A stretch of 64,000 nt of DNA. Origin: Struthio camelus (lineage: Eukaryota; Chordata; Aves; Struthioniformes; Struthionidae). Numbering within the stretch: position 1 is the first letter of the stretch; every line of letters starts with the position of its first letter. A program made the position numbers and the translations under genes. The notes beneath the pieces were generated by a model, which saw only the letters and a list, made by a program, of their open reading frames with translations, had not been told where the DNA came from and ran no database searches. The stretch lies in contig NC_090942.1 in the NCBI RefSeq assembly GCF_040807025.1, positions 200,624,747-200,688,746 on the forward strand, read 5' to 3'. Below, piece by piece: positions 1 through 12,736 of the stretch.

Positions 1-3000
1 GCCAGAATGTGCTTTAAGTGCATCTAAGTACAGGCATCCTTTCTTCTTCCTCCCTGCAGATGCACTGACTGCAGATTTAGCGAAGGAGCTGGCCAAAAGG
101 ATTTTCAAATCTGGATGCAAAAGTGTGATATATGCACCTAGAAGTATTACATGCACTCAAATACACCTCTGCTTTTCAATCTGCTCAAAGCATGGCTGAG
201 CAATCCAAAAGCACGTTTTTAGGGTGAGCTACCAACTCAAATTTCGGAGACTAGAAATGCAATTGTGTAAACAGAGCCCCCATCAGGAGTCCTAGTCTCC
301 TGAGCGATGGCTCCACAGCTGCACTGGGCAACCTGGAGCATGCACACTGGTTGGTGCTAGCAGCGGAGAGAGATGACACAGCCCCCTCAGCTCTCTTTCT
401 AGTTGATCTCGCCTCTGGTGCCTGGCTCAGCTCTGCTGAATGCAGCATGGATCATTCTGCTGTATTTGCTTGAACCACCCAAAACTGCACTCAATGTATA
501 GAACAGTGTCCAATTCTGCTTCAGGAAAAGCACTGTTTCACTAAGGAATGAAAAGTTTCCCATTTGTGAAGTCTGTAAGAGACTTTGCTACGCTTCAGGA
601 TCAAAGGTGCCAGAGAAGATATTGTGTATTCAGCTAATCAGATCTAGGCATCTGGTGCCTGGCAGCATTTGAATTGTACTCAGCCGTGGGTTTAGATGAC
701 TCGGGTAAATCCCTGGATCCATCTTCCTCCTGGATAAGGGTTTGATTTGTTCCTGTAGGGTGCTCATACTTCTCTTGAGCTACTTCCAAGAAGATGTTGC
801 AGATGCCAATGAGCAACAGGGAAGAACAGTTCCCTGGTCACACACTCATTTACATAGCCCTGGCCTGGAGATCAGGCAGGAAGGGCAGGACTGGGGTGGT
901 CATGGCCACCATACAGCCCTGGAGATTCTCCCTCTTCATGTCTTTCTAATCTGCCTTGCACTGCTGGCTCAGCTTACACCAGCTACGAATTTGGCTTGCC
1001 ATCCTTTGAGTACGTTCCTTCCCCTAGGGCAGCAGACACATGTTCTCTTTTGCATCAGCTGATGAGGTTTCTCCATACCCTGTCTCAGCAGCACTTCAGT
1101 GCCCACTGTCCCTGATTTCCTTAAGTGTAGCTCTCAGTTGCTTCAGCAGAAGGAGATAGTTCGACACTCAGGGAACCCCCAGAAGTTCTCTCTTGCCTTC
1201 CTCCTGGTATCAAAAGTGCATCCAACTATTTTGGAGTTGGATTCTCTAGGCTTCCTTTATTGCAATGCCTTTCTGGGCCCTTCTGGTAGAGTTAAAACAT
1301 GTAGAGCAGCAGGAGATAACTTTGTGCTGTACTATGCCTTGTTCCTCTGCACTGATTCTGTGGGGGTCTAGCCAAATACCTCCTACATATCCTCAGTGCA
1401 TCTGCTAGAGCTGGTGAGAGATTCCCATCCTCCTATTGATGCAGTGAGTTAGGGAGTTGCACATGGGTGGTTAGACAACTCATTGCAGGTGACCTCAAGT
1501 AGCAAGAGCTGGGATGGAACTGTGGCACGTAGCATCTCAAGTCGACATAAGCACAGGGGAGATGAGCCCAACTAGCAGCAGGCAAGACTTTGGCAATATG
1601 AGACAGATTTGATGCATCTCTGTGGAGCTCACACGCTTCTCAGGGCATGAATGGTTCTTTTTCTTCACCCTATATTTTGAAAGTGTCTTTTTTAAGTACC
1701 TTCCAACACAGATTAAACAACGCACTTCCCTCCCAGATGGGTAAAGACTGCCCTTGCACTGGTGGATTTTGCTGTGCATTCTGCCAGACAGTGACGTGAC
1801 AGTGCTCAGGAGGAGATTTCTCCCTGTTGCCACCACTTCTGAGTACATACTTCACAGGTAGGCCGTAAAGGAAACATCCTCATTTTTAAGCTGGATATTT
1901 TGGGGTCGGGCCTTTGCCATTTTATCTTCTGATGACCGATTCAAAATTTAGACCTGAAGCTCTTTTAGATCTGGAGCTCCTGACCTTACCAATACTCCCC
2001 CTCACGTAGCTGCAAAGCTGTGATAGGAGCAGGAGTTTAAAACTAGGCATTTAAAGGACACGTAAGTCATAAATTTATAGGCTATTGAGTGGCGTTTCCT
2101 GGCCTGATTGATTAACCTTTCATCTCTTTGAATCTGTTAGTAATTGTAACAGAGCATCTTAAAAGGGTTAAAAAAACCCTCCAGCACAAGAAACAACATC
2201 TAGTGAGCCTTTGTACACTAGCACAAAGAACTGGCACAGTCCTGAGCTTCAGGAGTCAGATATAGAGCCAAGCTAGGCTGTATCACTTGAGGAACTCTGA
2301 TGGGTGATTCATAAGCAGCATGTTAAACCTGTGTATGTCTGTGTATAGATGTTCACACATACATGCCATACAGATAGAGCCAGTGTAGACAGAAGAAACA
2401 CACAAATGTTGTGATAATTCCAGAGAGGATGAGCTCTTTGGATGCCAGGACTCAGCCTGTTGGTTATTTTGTCCTACTAGGTGCCACCGCCGAGCAGTAA
2501 GTAGATAAATGTGGTTACTGTTGAAACCACAGTGACTGGAAAGTATGTGGGTGCTGAAAGTTTGCACAGGTTCCACTATACTGGTCATGTTCATCAATGA
2601 CATTTTCCTTGAGGTTTCACAGAAATCACCTCTGGCTCAGGAGTTACCTGAGCTGTAAATGACTGGTGACTGGGAGAAACATATACATCAGCCTTGTTCT
2701 CGCCATCTTCCCTAGATGTCTGCATTTCCTCACTGTCAGAGGCAGAGTAGACCCTTGATTTGATCCCATATAGTTACTCATCTATTTCTGCATTATGTTT
2801 GAAGACATTCTAGGTTTGAAGGACCCCACAAACCAAGACACCAAGTTCAGTCCTGCTCCAGTCTGACTAGGCAACTCTATGAACCTGCTTAAATCCCAGA
2901 TCCACAGCAAGATATGTGCCACATAGGGCAAATAGAGCAAATTCTTTTGCCAATTTAATGCTCTGAAATCAGCTGCTACTTATCACTGGGTGCATGGATC

Positions 3001-4483
3001 TTCAAGAAGGAGGTTTTTGAGCGCTTGGGTAAGGAGAATAAGGTAGATCCCTTCCTAGTCTTGAGCACGTGTTGCCACAGTCATATGGGAAATTGTAATT
3101 TTTTTTTCTATTACGTAAGACAGTGTTGACATGTTGGTGATTTGATCTGTGAAGGCATCTTCCACGTGCACAGGGAGAAGATGAGGTTTTGGAGGTGCCA
3201 GGCCCAGGGTGCCTGAACTTGGATGAACAATTTCCAGGAGTGCATTTACGTTCAGATGGTTCAATAGAGCCTGGAATAATTCAGCCCTGAGTTATACGGT
3301 TAGAAGAATGTCTCTGTTATCTCTAACATGTCAATGTGATTTTCCTGTGCTGCTACGCAAGGAAGAATGGCCAAGTCAAAACCAGTGTAATGATTACAGC
3401 TCTGCTGGCACAAAATTGTGTACTGAGTGGGCAATAAAAGTTACTGACCAGCAGTTTGAGGTCTTGATCCTACAGACCCACCTAAATGCCCCATTGAAAC
3501 CTGCAGCTTTTGCACTTTCACACTTTCCTGAGACAGAAGCACTTCACTGCAGGCTGGTACCTGGTTTAAAAACATGAGGTTCGTCACCTCCAAATATCAT
3601 CTCTGCAGATTGTAACTGCATCGCCTGGGGTGTAATTCAAGGCAGGGTAAATGGCAAATCCTCATGGTGTTGACAGCACCTCACAGTTCTATTTACATTT
3701 CAATATCCCTGGTTACCTAAAGTTGTGTGCCAGAGTAGCTTCGTTTCATTTTAAACATCGGCAGCCTGATACATTAGGCCATTTCTTACACCTCTAGGTC
3801 TCCAGAGGACAAGTGTAGTGATGAGCTTTGGACCACTGAGTTGTTAATTGAAACTTAGCAATCCAAATGAAAAGGAGATTGGGACCCCGTTCGTTCGTAG
3901 GAAGCGGATCCAGCTCTAGTTACCATGACACCATGACAATCAACTTGTTTACTGCTTCAAGGTACAGTCTAAACATTCTTGGCATGTCATTTGCATAGCA
4001 ATATCCAGAATGCTTTGTGTCACTCTACTGTATTTGAGCTCTGCAAATGCACTGAAAGGTTTCTTTACATTTATGCTTAACTAAAGAGAAAGAAAGGAAG
4101 AGAAAGAAGGAAAAGGCAGCTTCAATTTTGGTAGCATGTTTCATACCAAGTGTACCCTAAATTTTCTGTAAAGTAAAACATAAGAGCTCAAGATGCTGGA
4201 TAATCACATGTTCTGGGGAAACTGTGGAAGTAGCAGTCAAACAGAGGGTGGAAAACAACCTGAGAAAACATAGGACTCATTCTGGCAGAATATTTAAATG
4301 TGTGCTTAGTTTTAATCAGGTGATTGACTGGAATACAGGAAAGAAAAATAAAAAGACATGGAGAAGTGAGAAAAGGTAGGCTGTCAGAAGAGAGAGTAAT
4401 CATAGTGTAGAGTCAGCAGGGCTGTGTGAGCTGGCAGAGCTGTAGAAGACCCAGGCTTTGCCTCTGTAGGAGGGAAGTGTATA

Positions 4484-4519
4484 GGGTAAAGGGGTAAAGG
4501 GATAAAGGGGTGAAGGGGA
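4484..4519. repeat. Short purine-rich tandem repeat (about 8-9 bp unit)
   Basis: Four to five imperfect copies of a GGTAAAGG-like unit lie head to tail. It is too short to be more than a small minisatellite seed, and no function is suggested. Confidence 0.7.
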
Positions 4520-7277
4520 ATGGCGAGTGCTGGCTGGAAGGAGCTGGTCGGTCTGAGGGGCGCATAAGGTGGAACTGCATCAGGCCTCTGTATGCAGGGA
4601 ACCAGCACTGTGGCTAGTGATGCACCGGAGTATCAGACGGTATTAATTGGTGGCAGGTCACCTGAATGGACTGAACCTCTGCTTATTCATCACTGCTGGC
4701 AACCTGAGTGCTGTGCCGTCAGGGCTGAGAGAATAACAGAACCCAAGAAGGTCTCTGGGAGGAAGACCCCAGGGAAAGAAGCAGAAGGTAGGGGAGGAGA
4801 TGTGAATGTCGGGAGAAGAAGGCTGAGAGCGTGTCTTGGACCACAGAGCTGGAATCTGGGTCAGCCACACCGGTGGGAATGTCACCAGTCAGCGCGAGAG
4901 CTAGAAGCCTGAAGAGGTGCCTTGGGGACGGAGAAGAATTGCAGCTAATACAGGACACAGGAACTGAGTAGTCAAAATATCACATTATGAACTAAACAAA
5001 GAAGCAAAATAAAGAAGTGATTAATAGACTTATAAGAGATAAAAAAAAGATGCGGATCACAACTTGAATCCAGCTGTTCCAAGCCTGATTCAAAACCTTA
5101 TTGTTTTAGCTGATGAGCTAAAGAAGCAAAAATCAGTGGGAAACAGCAAGAGTGAAATATCCATCTAGTGAGATAGCTATCCTCTTCATATGCTGCACAT
5201 CATTATTTATTAACCATTCTAGTTCTTCACTGAAAACTCAACTTTCTACTTGCATATGAAATTTCCATAACGAGTCTTTTTGGCTCTTTCAGCATGTGAG
5301 AATTGAATATCTGCAGACATTAGCACAGAATCAAATTTGAATATTCTTCTGCAGAGAAATAGCACACTCAGATTGTATGCTGTGTCTCTCTTCAAGTAAG
5401 ACAGCCTTTTGCGAGAATGGAGTGAAGCTGACACAAGCCAGGAAAATTACGACGTTAAACTGTTCCAGTACAACCTTGGAATAGGTCATTCCTTTTAGCA
5501 TCCGTTACAGATTAGGAATACTTCTGCACCTTTGTCTGCGCAATCATCAAGGTGTGGGCACCAATAACAATATCAGTTAAATAAAAAAAACTTTAAAATG
5601 TCAGTTAATGCTGCTCTGAAAGGATCTTGTCTTGATTATCCACTGGCCTTCATAAGTCCTAGTCTGATTTTGCTGCTTGATGCTGGCCACTTGAGGTTGC
5701 TACAAAGCCTTGAAAGGTGTCTGATGGCTGATACTCCATTTGACAAAGCTAGATTTGGGCATCTGAGCCACATGGCAGGTGGGCACATAATCCAGTCCGT
5801 GGCTAAGAACAGACCAAGCTCAGAGCTTCTCCCTCAGTGTGCCCTTGAGCTTGGCCAAAACCTAGGCTACTAGTCCATACAGTTTGGAAATGAAGTGAGT
5901 TTGAATTTGAAAATGGGTTTAGACCTACCCTTCAAATATAGAACAGATGGTTAAGGGAAGCTGCTGCTGTGTTTCTTCGTAAAGCTGGCATGAAGATTTT
6001 CATGTGTGATGTAAAGTCTGTATGTATCATGTGCAATGTGAATGCAGGAGAATAGTTTTCTGGTTAGAGCTCTATTGTCTATACACAAATGATACAGAAG
6101 TACAATGTTTTTCTTCTGCTTCATGCAAACCTCTGGAAAACAATGGCGAGATCTCACCTGTCACCATGGGCTCAAGGGTGTGTAATGTTCCTTCCCATCC
6201 CACCGGCGGTGACAGCAGTGACAGCCCAGGGAAAGCAGTCAGCAGCACATGGCATTTCGTGATAGAGCATTGCCACTTTTTGCAGGGGAGGTTTTTGAAG
6301 ACAGGAGAGGAAGCGAGGGCCCCATCCCACCGCTGTTCAGGATGCCAGCCCCACCAGGTGGATCCAGGGGAAGATAAAGCCCCTGCGTTTGGTACTGGTG
6401 ATCGCAGCACATGGACACAGCTGCAGCTCTGCAGGGGCTTCGAGCGAGTGCCCACAAGGCTCCAGAGGCTCACGTGGGCCCTGCTCATGTGTTGCTCTGA
6501 ACTGCACATTCCAATGTGGGCAGTATTCCTTGTGCAAGGACTGCTCACTATGTGCAAAAATAGCAGAGGGTGTACCAGTAGAGGGTGAAGGACCTGAAGG
6601 AGTTCCTTCAGATCATGTTTCAGTGGGCATCCCTCTTAATCTGAAATAGGAGCCACTAAAGTGGGTATGTCAGTCAGTTTTAAGTCAGTGTGGGAGTTTT
6701 GATTCTGGAAATAATAGGGTATGCCTGCTAACTTAAATACAGCAAATCATTTGATTTTGTTTCGTAACTCTTGGGATTCCGATGCGTATTTTTGTGGAGT
6801 TGAGCCCCAAGTCTGAACTGCCAGTTGAGTGTCTTTGATCAATATATGGTTACTACTTCTAGGAATTAACATGAGAACAAAACCAAGAGACCTTTTAGTC
6901 ACACAACAAATGTGATGTTGAAACTTTGGTGAACTCTGTCATTTTAAGACGTTTCACTTCCTGATCTGAATTTAACTCCACCTCTAAGTGCTCACAAACA
7001 TTTGTGCCAAATCCAATGATTGCAGTAAAGCATCAACTACCAATACAACTCCAGTGGAGCTTCCTGAAGTCTTCCAGGTAGGACATCTCCATCCACCTCC
7101 CCGTGGGGATGCCCGTTCTGGAGCTGCACTAGTCACGTAAAGCGTTAAGCAAGGAGGCAGTGAAACACATAAAATTCAATTGCACTCATGAATTTTTTTT
7201 GTTCCTTTAAACGATCATTGCTACTTCTTTTAGTTTTGATTTGGTATGATTAAAAGTACTTCAGAGCCTCCTAGAGC

Positions 7278-7329
7278 ATATATAGAGTATGTAATGCATT
7301 GTAAGTAGAGTATATAGTATATAGAGTAT
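7278..7329. repeat. AT-rich degenerate repeat built on TAGAGTAT
   Basis: The octamer TAGAGTAT occurs three times (7283-7290, 7306-7313, 7322-7329), interleaved with TATATAG runs. It looks like a decayed AT-rich simple repeat rather than a regulatory cluster. Confidence 0.6.
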
Positions 7330-7455
7330 TTATAAAGTAGTTGGCTGTCCAGCACTACCCAGTCAGTCCTATTTTAGCTACAGCCACGTTAAGCAACAGT
7401 ACAGCCATTTGCTGTCATCATCAATTTCAGTATCCTAGGAGATTTCCTGATCTTG

Positions 7456-7516
7456 CATAATTAAGAGTACTTTGTGTTCATAGCAAAAATGCTTTCAAAA
7501 TTCACATAATTAAGAG
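7456..7516. promoter_or_regulatory. Paired homeodomain-type motifs (possible enhancer core)
   Basis: The 12-mer CATAATTAAGAG occurs twice without mismatch, at 7456-7467 and 7505-7516, 49 bp apart. Each copy contains ATAATTA, a good match to the TAATTA-type core bound by Antp-class homeodomains, including GSX and PDX proteins. The surrounding DNA (about 7.2-7.9 kb) is AT-rich, with further TTAATTAA-like sites near 7587. The site lies about 5 kb downstream of GSX1, on the side where PDX1 is expected. Function is inferred only, because such motifs also arise by chance in AT-rich DNA. Confidence 0.25.
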
Positions 7517-10500
7517 CTAGCTAGTGTTGATATACATATCTTAAAATCATTAGAAATATCATACAACAACATTTTACTTAGGGTCTTTAATTAACATCTA
7601 TGTATATTCTGAAGTAATAATACTCACAGGCAAAATAATATTGTCATTACAGAATCATATGTCATAGTCTATGCTAGAGACTTAGGGGATAAAAATAAAG
7701 CTTTGTTATCCCAGGACGTCATAGGTAAGATTAATTCCAAATGAGCAAAAGTAAAATAAAACCCCAACTGCATCTGATGTAACGCTATTACAAAGTAAGG
7801 ACAATCAGTTTACTCTAAACACAAATTCAGAACCATGGGACCAGTTCAGAGTTAAGATGGTGTGTTAACTACAGATGAACTGAATTGTGAAATTCCTGGG
7901 TTAATAATATTAGTTTTGTAGATATTTACAGATACCAATATATGCTTTCATTTGTAAATCCTCCTGACACAGCCTCTCCGCGGAGTGAAGTGAGATCTTA
8001 GGACAAATGTAAAAATCTTATAAATATAACAGCCAAATAACGCAAATAAATGCTTCAGCACTTTCCCCCCCAGCAGCTGTACGTACACAGGTATCCGGTG
8101 TTGCAATGGTTCTTCATTCCAAGCCCTTCTTTTCCAGACGCTTAGCTTTTTGCACTTCCACATTTTTGGCTTGAGCCGATGAAGGGAGAATGGCTGCATA
8201 TGCAGTGGGGTGGGGTGTGGGATATCCACATGCTAATGGAAAGGGGAGCCCCGAACAGCAGTAGCTTCCTCTGTTCTCTCTCCCCTGCCAGTATATCCAC
8301 CTTGACTCTGAAACACAGTCTCTAAAGCCTCAGTAGCAGCTGAAGAATCCCTTTTCAGTACACTATGACAGAATTAATTCAACTTACTCTAGACAGAAAC
8401 GCGATAAAAAATTATGTCCTGGAACATATCAGAGCTTATTTCTTTTTCTTTTTCTTTTTTTTTCAGATTTGCAAATGTGGTTCCCATTGCAACCGGGAGA
8501 GACTGGGCATTTTAGATGCTAAAATGCTTCAGTAACTTTCGAAAACCTGCCATCAAAACGGCTAGAGATAGAAAGTTGAAAATTGGTGTGTTATGACATT
8601 CACTTTAGCAGAGCTGCCCACGCTCTTCCCACAGCAAAATGACTTTAATTCGCCCAACCCCAGCATCCTTGAAAATGACACTCTGAGCATTTGCTGTAAT
8701 GATTTCTCACTAAATTAGAAAAATGCCCAACTAAGGAGGAATTATCTCTGCATGTGGATGTGGCATAATGACTGTCGAGTGCACTGAGAGCCCCTGTGGG
8801 CTATACAAGGGACACGGGGTCTGCAGCGGAAGCCAGCCTGTATCAGAGAATATTAATACTGTCTTTTGGAGGACATCCATTGAGATACTCTACTACTGTT
8901 CAAACAAAATTATGCCGTACTAGGGAATTCTCTTTGATACTTTACATATGTGAAGTGTCTTTTAAGGCTGAGGACTAGGTTGCGCCAGACAAACCCAGTT
9001 CATAAAAGACACAGGCACATGTATGAACATAGTCTCCAGAACATATGTGCTCACCAGGGCACTGTCACTGCAGATGCACCTTGTAGCCTGCAGAGAGGAT
9101 GCACTCATGACCCTGTACCTGCAGAGCCAGCATGTCTCCTAGCTGCTCCTCAGCAGGAGCCCAGTAGCTCCAGGCCCCGTCCCACAGGCGTTTTGCAGGT
9201 TTCACAGAGAACAACGAGTAAGCTGGGTGCTACTGTCCTGTAATTCTTACCACAACAGAGAAAAAACTGCCTCCAGCCAGCCCCAAAACAAGAATGTGAG
9301 AAACAGACTTTATATACATATGTGTCAGTGCTCGTGCCATGAAAGACCAGGACGATGGTGGGCAAGTGCTGGCTGACAAGGATATTGAGAGTTTCAACAC
9401 AGGCACCACAATAGCGCATTAATAATGGCACTAAAATGCCCATCGCTGGTGTTCTTCACATCACATCACCAGCCAGCTGGCTTAAAATCACGCCACACAA
9501 AAGACACCAGCAGCAATTACATCCTTCGGGTGCTTGTTGACTTCACTGCCACCCCCCTGTTTAAGAGGATGCCAGACGCCTTGCTAGCGCCAGGTCGGGC
9601 TGTTTCCGTGTCTCTATTTTGCAATGACTTTTCAAAACAAGTCTACCAACTCAGACAGAAGGGGAAGCCAGGGTAGGAAAGGCTGCAGGGCCCTGCCAAG
9701 CCAACTAGCTGCTGGGTAGCCAGAGGGCTCTGTTCTGCTGAAACTGGGCCACCGGGGGAGGGTCCACAGGGAAAAACATGGGGCCAAGCACAGTGTGAGT
9801 CTGGCTTACTGTAGCAAGTTCAGGATCTTGTCCCTAATCCCTGGAGAAATGTCATCCCTCACCCACTGAGTGGGTACAAACAGCTCTAGGAGAGGGAACG
9901 AGCATGCCCCTGGCCACCGAGCATCCTTGCCAGGGCATCCTTGCCACCTGGCTGCACAGCCATCCTGTCTCAGCCCAGGTATGAGGACAGCCAGCGAGAA
10001 GGGGGAAGCTGGAGGGCGAGGTGGGCAGGGAGGCAGTGGGAGAAGGCAGGACACTCAAGCATTTTGCCCACATGCCCCAAACTTGATACCACGGCCCTTG
10101 TTTAATCTCACCAAGCCCTCACCATCTTTTGGACATACCAGCAGGAGTGAACGCAAATGGGAATAGTTACGACAGGGCAGCGGTTCTGTGACCCTCTCCA
10201 GCAGCAGGTGGACAATGTCAGGACGCAGGTGTTGTCCCGCGCCTGTCCTGCACTGCCCCATGTCAGGGCCCAGCACCATCCCAATCTGTGTCTCCATGGT
10301 CCTCCAGCCCTCCCACTTTCCCAGGGTGGCTGGGGAGTCCTTAGCCCACCGTGGTCTTCAGGGCCGTGCGCCCTGCTTGCCTGTGGGATGGAGCCGCTGA
10401 AGTTCACGGGTGTCCCAGCTACCACGCATGAGCTGCTGGGAGCTCTGAGGAGCACGCTGCGACACGCATGTTTTATGAACAGGACTTGAGGCCATGCAGG

Positions 10501-11898
10501 CAGCAGCAATTTCACCAAGGGCAGAGCTCTGCCTTGAACAAATTTGTCCCTTCTCTACCCTCGTTGCCCGGGGACCCCAAACGCACAGCTCCCCACACTG
10601 AGCTCAGCCCATGTGCAAGGCTGCATGGACCCTTTCCATGGGGATTTTCAGGGAGGTACCGGGAGCTCCGAGCTCTCTGTTCCCAGCAGCTGGCTCTTCC
10701 CAGGGGCCTCGGGGGTTTCAGACCCGTTTTGGATGGAAAAGTCAGACCCGTTCTGGGGAGGGGCAGGGACAGATGGCGAGTCAAAGAGCAAAACCATTCC
10801 CCAGGCTCCAGAGCTGAACCCCCCCGGGCCTGTGAGCCGGGGCTGCGGCCTCACCGCTGCAGCCCGGCCCGGGGCTCCCTGGGGCCGGCGGCTGTGCTCC
10901 GCTGCCCTGCGCCCAGCAGCCCCGGGGCTCTCGACGGAGACGGGCTGGAGTCGGGACCGCCGGGCTGCGCCACCGCTGCTCCAGGTGCCCCAGGGAAAGC
11001 ACATCCCAGGGCAGCGCGGTGGAGAGTGAGGTTTCCCGCAGAGCTGTCCCCCGCCGGGTCCCCAGAAAGAGGAGCGGATCCCCGCGCTGGGCGCAGCCCC
11101 GGCGGTCACACGGACACCCCGGTGGCCCCGTACCGCGGAACGTGCGGCGCTCCTCTGCCGTCGGGGGGAGAGGGAGGCCCAGCCCCGGCTCCGCGGCCGA
11201 GCGCTGCCGGGGCCGCGGCTGACGGCGCCGCCGCTCCCGGGCGGACCCGCGGCTCCGCGTGTGCAGCCCCCGGGCGGGCACGGGGCGCCGAGGTCTGCCG
11301 AGGTGGAGGTAGGGGGAGTTTCGGGCTGCCTTTCCGCGGGGTGCATGCGCCGGGCAGGTGCGAGAAGCCGTGCTTAAAAAGGGGCCATCAGCTTCGCCGA
11401 CGGCAAAGCGCCGCCGCCGCGGAGGCTGGGGCGGTGGAGCGGGGCGGCCACCGCAGCCCGGCGGGTTTGCTGCCGCCCCGGCGAGCCCCAGCGCTGCCCC
11501 GCAGGCGGGAGCCGGGCCCCGGCGCGACGCGTGTCCCAGGAGGGCTCGGTGGTGGCGGCTGCGCGGCGCGGACGGCTACCCGCGGTGGGGGCGGGCGTAT
11601 TTATGTACACCTATAGCCATACATACAGACGTGTACACATTTTGTCGCTCTTTCCTGCAGAGTTAGGAATGGGAAGGAGAGGCGGGAAGGGAAGCCAGAG
11701 GTATTCAGCTGAGCGAGGATTGATCTGGACGTGGCGCTTTGCAGCAGGTGGGGACCGGGGCTCCCAGGGAGCCTGCAGGGCGCCGGGCAGCGGGTCACCG
11801 CACCGCGTACCTTCAAAAGGGCCCGGAGAAACGGAGAGCCCTCGCGGTCGGTGCCCGTCGCTGCTCCCGGCCGGGCGTCCGGAGGGCGGCAGGCGGGC

Positions 11899-11921
11899 GG
11901 TCCGGGTCCGGGTCCGGGCCC
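11899..11921. repeat. GC-rich hexamer repeat (GGTCCG)n
   Basis: Three to four head-to-tail copies of GGTCCG lie inside the CpG island, about 0.8 kb beyond the GSX1 stop codon. No function is evident. Confidence 0.7.
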
Positions 11922-12111
11922 CGTCCCGGGCTGCGGCGGAGAGGCGCCCGTCGGGGATGAACAGAGATGGTGCTCCGGGGGCCGAAGCGAGCCCCGGTGC
12001 CCGCGCCCGGCTCACGCCTGTGGCCACCGAGAGAGTGCTCTCTACGTGAACGGAGGAAATAAACCACCAACGAACCTTTATTATTATCGTTATCATTATT
12101 ATCATCGCCAT

Positions 12112-12166
12112 CTTTCTTTTCTTTTCTTTTCTTTTCTTTTTTGCACATAAATAAATAAATAAATAT
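12112..12166. repeat. Adjacent (CTTTT)n and (ATAA)n microsatellites
   Basis: Five perfect CTTTT units (12116-12140), with a partial unit before them, are followed after a few bases by about five ATAA units (12147-12166). They sit in the AT-rich notch that splits the CpG island beyond the GSX1 3' end. Immediately upstream is an ATT/ATC-rich stretch (12078-12105). Such paired arrays are common length-variable markers. Confidence 0.85.
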
Positions 12167-12540
12167 CTGCCACGAGGGGGTGGGGGGAAAGAGGAAAGGA
12201 ACGATACAACCATAGCCGTGCGCCCGCAAGCGCCGAAGGCAAAACAAAACCGAGAACATTTGGGGAAGAAAAAAAAAGTAATAACTATAACGCAAACAGC
12301 CTCCCACCCTCCCCGTCCACCTGCTTTCGCCCTCCTCCGAGTTACCGGACCGAGCCCCGAGACAGCAGTCCTCCAGCCACGGCCCGCACCGCACCGCCCG
12401 CCTCCGCGCAGCATCCGCGCCTGTCTCTGTCCGTGGCGGAGGGCTGCGTGAGCCCTGCGGGGCCGGGGCGCGACGGGCTGTGCCTGCGGGGAGACAAGTG
12501 AGACAGCACTACTGGGGAACGCCTGGGTCCTAGGGAGCAG

Positions 12541-12546
12541 TTTATT
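12541..12546 (-). promoter_or_regulatory. Probable GSX1 poly(A) signal (AATAAA)
   Basis: The plus strand reads TTTATT here, so the minus strand carries a canonical AATAAA about 190 nt after the GSX1 stop codon. A T/G-rich stretch follows on the minus strand at about 12490-12515, as expected downstream of a cleavage site. Cleavage would fall near 12515-12530, giving a 3' UTR of about 200-220 nt. More AATAAA-like hexamers occur on the minus strand near 12078-12085 and could serve a longer isoform. Confidence 0.6.
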
Positions 12547-12736
12547 TACAACAGGGCTCACGGAAACCGGCCCTCGTGGCCGGGGGGTCTAGAAAGGCGA
12601 GAAAGTCCTCTGTAAATTACATAGATTATACAAAACGGTACAAAATCCTTCCACTGCATGTCGGCACTTGAGCAGGCAGGACTCCCCGTCCTGCTCTCGC
12701 ACAGTCTCTGGGGAGCCGGGGTCTGGCGTGCAGGGG

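Larger units (their letters stand above)
1..10800. other. Intergenic DNA downstream of GSX1, no supported gene
   Basis: No open reading frame in this stretch resembles a known protein, and the longest ones (up to 188 residues near 6.0-6.6 kb) overlap others on the opposite strand and have no recognisable domain. I looked specifically for PDX1, the expected ParaHox neighbour on this side, and saw no PDX1 homeodomain or N-terminus. Seen directly are short simple repeats (4484-4519, 7278-7329), pyrimidine tracts (for example 8439-8465) and an AT-rich zone at about 7.2-8.0 kb with TAATTA motifs. The GC content rises from about 9.7 kb towards the GSX1 CpG island. Some of this DNA could hold PDX1 or GSX1 enhancers, but that is inference. 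Confidence 0.7.

Noticed and set aside
6022-6588. Overlapping 188-residue (plus) and 161-residue (minus) frames
   Set aside because: They are mirror frames of the same DNA with no recognisable domain, no splice context and no repeat homology. Moderate GC content explains them.
10468-11616. 382-residue plus-strand open frame in the CpG island
   Set aside because: It consists mainly of Arg, Gly, Pro and Ala from GC-rich DNA, has no domain, and overlaps similarly long frames on the other strand. Absence of stops is expected from composition.
11611-12561. 316-residue minus-strand frame downstream of GSX1
   Set aside because: It reads through the GSX1 3' flank, two microsatellites and island sequence. 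No domain, and internal low-complexity lysine and isoleucine runs come from the simple repeats.
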